Shown piece by piece: positions 60,907 through 64,000 of a stretch of DNA of 64,000 bases (position 1 is the stretch's first letter; the number at the start of each line of letters is the position of its first letter). Both the position numbers and the translations under genes were made by a program. Source of the stretch: Vibrio rotiferianus CAIM 577 = LMG 21460 (GTDB lineage Bacteria > Pseudomonadota > Gammaproteobacteria > Enterobacterales > Vibrionaceae); contig NZ_APHW01000002.1 of NCBI RefSeq assembly GCF_002741985.1, positions 244,753 to 308,752 of the forward strand, given 5' to 3'. Below the pieces are notes generated by a model. That model ran no database searches, was not told the DNA's origin, and worked only from the letters and a program-made list of their open reading frames with translations.

Positions 60907-61626
60907 TCACATCTTAAGATAAAACTCGCGAGTTAGTTGAGTAAAGTCGTCGCTATAACCCTCGTTTGAGTGAATGATCAAGTGCGTTTCTTGAGTATCA
61001 CAAGCTTGTTTGGCCAATTCAAACAGTAAACGGTGCACAGGCTTTTTCTGTGATGGTTGCACGCGACAGAGACGTGATAGATACCATCCCTGTTGCTGCG
61101 CCATAGCAATAAACTGCTCACCTTCGATAATTGGTAGGACGAAACTGGCTGTTCCCTCTTCAGTCAGCAGTTCATGACAGCGTTTAAGTAATGCTGCGTG
61201 CTGCAAACTGTCTGTGTGTCGGGCGGTTGCACGTTGGCTTTGCTTCGATTGCTCACCACTGTTGAAGTAGGGCGGATTACAGATGATGTGCTCAAAATGA
61301 TGTGTAGGTTCAAACTGCAATACATCGGCGTGCTGGATATAAAGTCTGTCTGACCAAGGAGATTGAGTGAAGTTATGTTGCGCTGCTTCTATCGCCGATA
61401 TTTCAATATCAAGAGCGGTGATCTCTACAGCCGGAAATCTCTGTGCGCACATTAATGCCAGCAAGCCTGTACCTGTACCAATGTCCAAAATTTTACTCTG
61501 TGGTGAGCAATTTGCCCAAGCGCCAAGCATGACACCATCGGTGCTGACAGGCATGCCACTTTCACCGCCGTGAATCGAAAACTGCTTGAACTTGAAGTCC
61601 TTAGTCTGAAATTTTTCACTCTTCAT
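60907..61626 (-). CDS. trmN6: TrmN6 (YfiC), tRNA1(Val) A37 N6-methyltransferase
   Basis: Methylates adenine 37 of tRNA-Val. The 239-aa protein has the SAM-binding motif I ILDIGTGTGLLALMCAQ (about residues 46-62), the acidic strand ITALDIE and the catalytic N6-adenine motif NPPYF (about 116-120). An extended start (TTG, 61647) is open but has no ribosome site, so I use ATG 61626. It is 107 bases upstream of srmB on the same strand and may be cotranscribed with it. Confidence 0.92.
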   Translation of the reverse strand: MKSEKFQTKDFKFKQFSIHGGESGMPVSTDGVMLGAWANCSPQSKILDIGTGTGLLALMCAQRFPAVEITALDIEISAIEAAQHNFTQSPWSDRLYIQHADVLQFEPTHHFEHIICNPPYFNSGEQSKQSQRATARHTDSLQHAALLKRCHELLTEEGTASFVLPIIEGEQFIAMAQQQGWYLSRLCRVQPSQKKPVHRLLFELAKQACDTQETHLIIHSNEGYSDDFTQLTREFYLKM

Positions 61627-61956
61627 GATTGTTTTATTTTTACTCAATATTAGAGTTAATCTCTCTGTTGTTTCTTAATTGTATAGATTGTTATCTCGTT
61701 GGTTATTAAATTGTATTTCAATTTGATCGAGATAAATATCTAGCTCTTTATTTCAGGGTAGTGGTATCCACTGCTTTTTAATCCTTTAACTAAATTAATA
61801 TGGTGTTTTTTTCTTAAAGGTTGCCAAATGATGGGTACTTCGTCATTATGCGGCGGAAATTTATAGATTGAACCACAGGTACTCATTAACTTTGGGTATA
61901 CAAAAAAGTGGTCGATGCATACACAACATTCATCAATTAGAGAAAAAGGGTTATCT
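61627..61956. other. trmN6-brnQ divergent region
   Basis: A 330-base AT-rich gap. A 48-codon open frame on the minus strand (61740-61886) has no real ribosome site. A 12-codon frame on the plus strand (about 61827) is not rich in Leu, Ile or Val, so it is not a convincing attenuator peptide for brnQ. No promoter was clear. Confidence 0.5.
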
Positions 61957-63270
61957 GTGAAGCAGACGTTAAAACTAACAGATATTATCGCAGTAGGCTT
62001 TATGCTATTTGCGTTCTTTTTGGGTGCCGGCAACATCATTTTTCCACCACTAGCGGGTCAGCTAGCGGGTGATCACTTGATGCCAGCAATGTTCGGTTTC
62101 TTGCTAACAGCGGTAGGTCTACCTCTTATTACTATCGTTGCTATTGCTGTGGCAGGCGGCTCTTGGGATCACTTGACTCAAGATCTTCCTAAAAAAGCAG
62201 CAGTTCTGATGGCGGCGTTGATCTTCATCATCATCGGTCCTGCATTTGCTGCACCTCGTACAGGTCTAGTAGCCTACGAGATGGCGGTGAAACCATTCTT
62301 CCTAGATGCCTCTCAAGCGCATCTAACGTCATTCTCAATCTTGTTCTTCGCGGTAGCAATGATCTTCGCTTGGTTCCAAGGTCGCTTGATTGACTTGATT
62401 GGTAAAGTACTAACGCCAGTTCTATTCCTTGGTCTTATCGTTCTTGCGATTGCGGTGTTCGTTGATCCGCAAGGTGAAATGATGGGCGCACACGGTGAGT
62501 ACTTGACTCAACCACTGACTAAGGGCTTCCTTGAAGGTTACAACACCATGGATACGTTCGCATCGTTGATGTTCGGTATGCTAATGGTGGATGCGCTTCG
62601 TAGCAAAGGTATCACTGAGCGTGCGGCAACAACGAAATACCTAATCTGTGCTGGCTGTATTGCCGCTGCAGGTCTGGCGTTCGTTTACATCTCATTGTTC
62701 TACCTAGGTGCGACGAGTTCAACTATCGCAGCAGGTGCGGACAACGGTGGTGCAGTACTGAGCCAATACGTTCAGGCATTATTTGGTCCTTACGGTCAGG
62801 TTGTGCTTTCAATCATCGTACTTTTGGCATGTTTGACGACGGCGATTGGCCTTATCTCTGCATGTTCTGACTTCTTCAGCTCTAAGACGAAACTGACTTA
62901 CAAGCAGTGGGTTATCATTAACGGCGCCGCTTGTGCACTGATTGCAAACGTTGGTCTGTCACAGCTAATCTCATTGTCAGTTCCTGTGCTTTTCGCGCTA
63001 TACCCAGTAGCGGTTGCATTGGTTGCGCTAACATTTGTGCGTAACAAGCTACCAAACCCACGAGTGGCTTACCGAGCTGTACTGCTCGTATCACTGCTGT
63101 TTGCATTGATTGATGCAGCGAAAGTAGCGGGTCTAGACGTATCTGCATTCAACATGCTGCCACTATTTGAAGTGGGCATGGGTTGGGTTCTACCAACATT
63201 TGCAGCGATTGTTTGCATGTTCTTTATTGCTAAGTCTTCACAACCTGAGTTGACTGAAGAAGCGGCATAA
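61957..63270 (+). CDS. brnQ: BrnQ, branched-chain amino acid:cation symporter
   Basis: Inner-membrane importer for leucine, isoleucine and valine driven by sodium or protons. With the GTG start at 61957, six bases after AAGGG, the protein has 437 aa and about 12 helices, like E. coli BrnQ (439 aa). Its N-terminus then reads MKQTLKLTDIIAVGFMLFA, aligning with the E. coli protein; ATG 61915 would add 14 residues without a ribosome site. The GAGNIIFPP motif (about residues 24-32) is diagnostic. Single-gene unit with its own terminator. Confidence 0.95.
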   Translation: MKQTLKLTDIIAVGFMLFAFFLGAGNIIFPPLAGQLAGDHLMPAMFGFLLTAVGLPLITIVAIAVAGGSWDHLTQDLPKKAAVLMAALIFIIIGPAFAAPRTGLVAYEMAVKPFFLDASQAHLTSFSILFFAVAMIFAWFQGRLIDLIGKVLTPVLFLGLIVLAIAVFVDPQGEMMGAHGEYLTQPLTKGFLEGYNTMDTFASLMFGMLMVDALRSKGITERAATTKYLICAGCIAAAGLAFVYISLFYLGATSSTIAAGADNGGAVLSQYVQALFGPYGQVVLSIIVLLACLTTAIGLISACSDFFSSKTKLTYKQWVIINGAACALIANVGLSQLISLSVPVLFALYPVAVALVALTFVRNKLPNPRVAYRAVLLVSLLFALIDAAKVAGLDVSAFNMLPLFEVGMGWVLPTFAAIVCMFFIAKSSQPELTEEAA

Positions 63271-63290
63271 TCGCTGACTAGCAAAACAGA

Positions 63291-63324
63291 AAAAAGCCCG
63301 GTGAAGTGATTCGCCGGGCTTTTT
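63291..63324. terminator. Bidirectional terminator between brnQ and fldB
   Basis: AAAAAGCCCGGTGA and TCGCCGGGCTTTTT (one G-U pair) around a six-base loop, with T runs on both strands. Confidence 0.92.
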
Positions 63325-63352
63325 GTTTGTCTGTTGTGTAGCAAGTGTTGGC

Positions 63353-63871
63353 CTATAGTGTGTCGTGAAACTCCACCAATACTTGCTCACACCATTTCTC
63401 GATGCGTTCATCACTGAGTTCGTACTGAGAATCTTCATCCAGTGCTAAGCCCACAAACTGGCTGCCATCTTCTGTTAGTGCTTTTGATGCTTCGAACTCA
63501 TAACCTTCGTTTGGCCAGTAACCGATAAACTGCGCGCCTGTAGCTTTGAGCTCATCATGCAGTAGGCCCATCGCATCAAGGTACCACTCGCCATAGCCTT
63601 CTTGGTCACCCAAACCGAATAACGCAACGACTTTGCCTTTAAGAGGTGTGGTTGCAATATCTTCCCAGATCGCACTCCAGTCTTCTTGGATTTCACCGAA
63701 GTCCCAAGTGGAGATACCAATCAGCAGTAAATCGTAGTCTGCCATCAGTGATAGCGGTGTCTCTTTCACGTTGTGAATGTCGACAAGGTCTTCACCAATG
63801 ATGTTGCGAATTTTTTCTGCTGCCATTTCGGTGTAGCAGGTGGTTGAGCCGTAAAAGAGTCCGATTTTCAT
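63353..63871 (-). CDS. fldB: FldB, flavodoxin 2
   Basis: Small FMN electron carrier. The 172-aa protein starts [20 protein letters not shown], with the FMN phosphate loop at residues 8-14, and shows [14 protein letters not shown] (the FMN ring-binding Trp) and [16 protein letters not shown], as in long-chain flavodoxins. It aligns along its full length with E. coli FldB (173 aa), clearly better than with FldA. In E. coli fldB belongs to the superoxide response (SoxRS); no soxbox was confirmed in the 129 bases visible upstream. Confidence 0.93.
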   Translation of the reverse strand: MKIGLFYGSTTCYTEMAAEKIRNIIGEDLVDIHNVKETPLSLMADYDLLLIGISTWDFGEIQEDWSAIWEDIATTPLKGKVVALFGLGDQEGYGEWYLDAMGLLHDELKATGAQFIGYWPNEGYEFEASKALTEDGSQFVGLALDEDSQYELSDERIEKWCEQVLVEFHDTL

Positions 63872-64000
63872 TATATTCGTCGTTTTTTGTATTGCTGTTG
63901 TGGCAGATTCTAACCATAAAACGGGGAAGATTGCAGCGATTATCCCGGGCTAGATGATTTTTTTATGGTATTGGTTGGACAGTTTGTCTTACTCTCAATA

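Noticed and set aside
61740..61886. 48-codon minus-strand ORF upstream of brnQ
   Set aside because: Sequence looks somewhat protein-like but only a weak AAAG precedes it; no recognisable family and AT-rich context.

Overview
This window looks like part of a Vibrio chromosome, probably a Harveyi-clade relative of V. parahaemolyticus, V. alginolyticus or V. campbellii. I infer this from protein sequence and gene order, which I remember as closely matching the larger V. cholerae chromosome (ftsZ-lpxC-dciA-secA, arcB next to arcA, thrABC, grcA-nfo-ung). No rRNA, tRNA, CRISPR array, transposase or prophage gene was recognised. Almost all of the window is core genome.

Region 1 (1-12.4 kb) is the end of the division and cell-wall cluster: murG (cut by the window edge), murC, ftsQ, ftsA, ftsZ and lpxC. 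It is followed by the helicase loader dciA on the other strand, then secA, an ERIC-like palindromic repeat, mutT and dapB. Region 2 (12.4-17.3 kb) is carAB behind a near-consensus sigma-70 promoter. Region 3 (17.3-18.7 kb) is a small AT-rich accessory island: a 304-aa protein with a glycine-rich hydrophobic core, overlapped by a four-helix membrane protein. It looks like a toxin and its immunity protein, and I suspect a Tme-like type VI secretion effector. Region 4 (18.9-24.3 kb) has a TSUP transporter that overlaps a LysR gene tail to tail, the vitamin B12 and nucleosidase operon mtnN-cbiB-btuF-yadS, and a DUF1499 lipoprotein.

Region 5 (24.3-36.8 kb) carries two complete glutamate synthase operons in tandem on the minus strand. 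The upstream large-subunit gene is broken by a frameshift at a run of eight G. Region 6 (37.3-45.6 kb) is yhcC, a PAS-GGDEF diguanylate cyclase, arcB, a lipoprotein, arcA, a DUF3293 gene, an RraA-like gene and a small beta-barrel candidate. Putting ArcB beside ArcA unites the whole anoxic redox phosphorelay; an FNR-type box lies upstream of arcA.

Region 7 (46.0-51.0 kb) is the threonine operon with its leader peptide and attenuator. Region 8 (51.1-64 kb) holds an FMN reductase, grcA with two FNR boxes 53 bp apart, the DNA-repair genes nfo and ung with an unrecognised 38-codon ORF between them, a hemerythrin-like protein, DUF3545, an alanine/glycine symporter with a structured leader, yaaA, an alternative oxidase behind an NsrR-like palindrome, srmB, trmN6, brnQ and fldB.

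The best leads are the orphan toxin/immunity pair, the G8 frameshift in the second gltB, the two unlisted small ORFs (secA leader and nfo-ung gap), the structured symporter leader, and an ArcB that keeps only one of the two redox cysteines known in E. coli.
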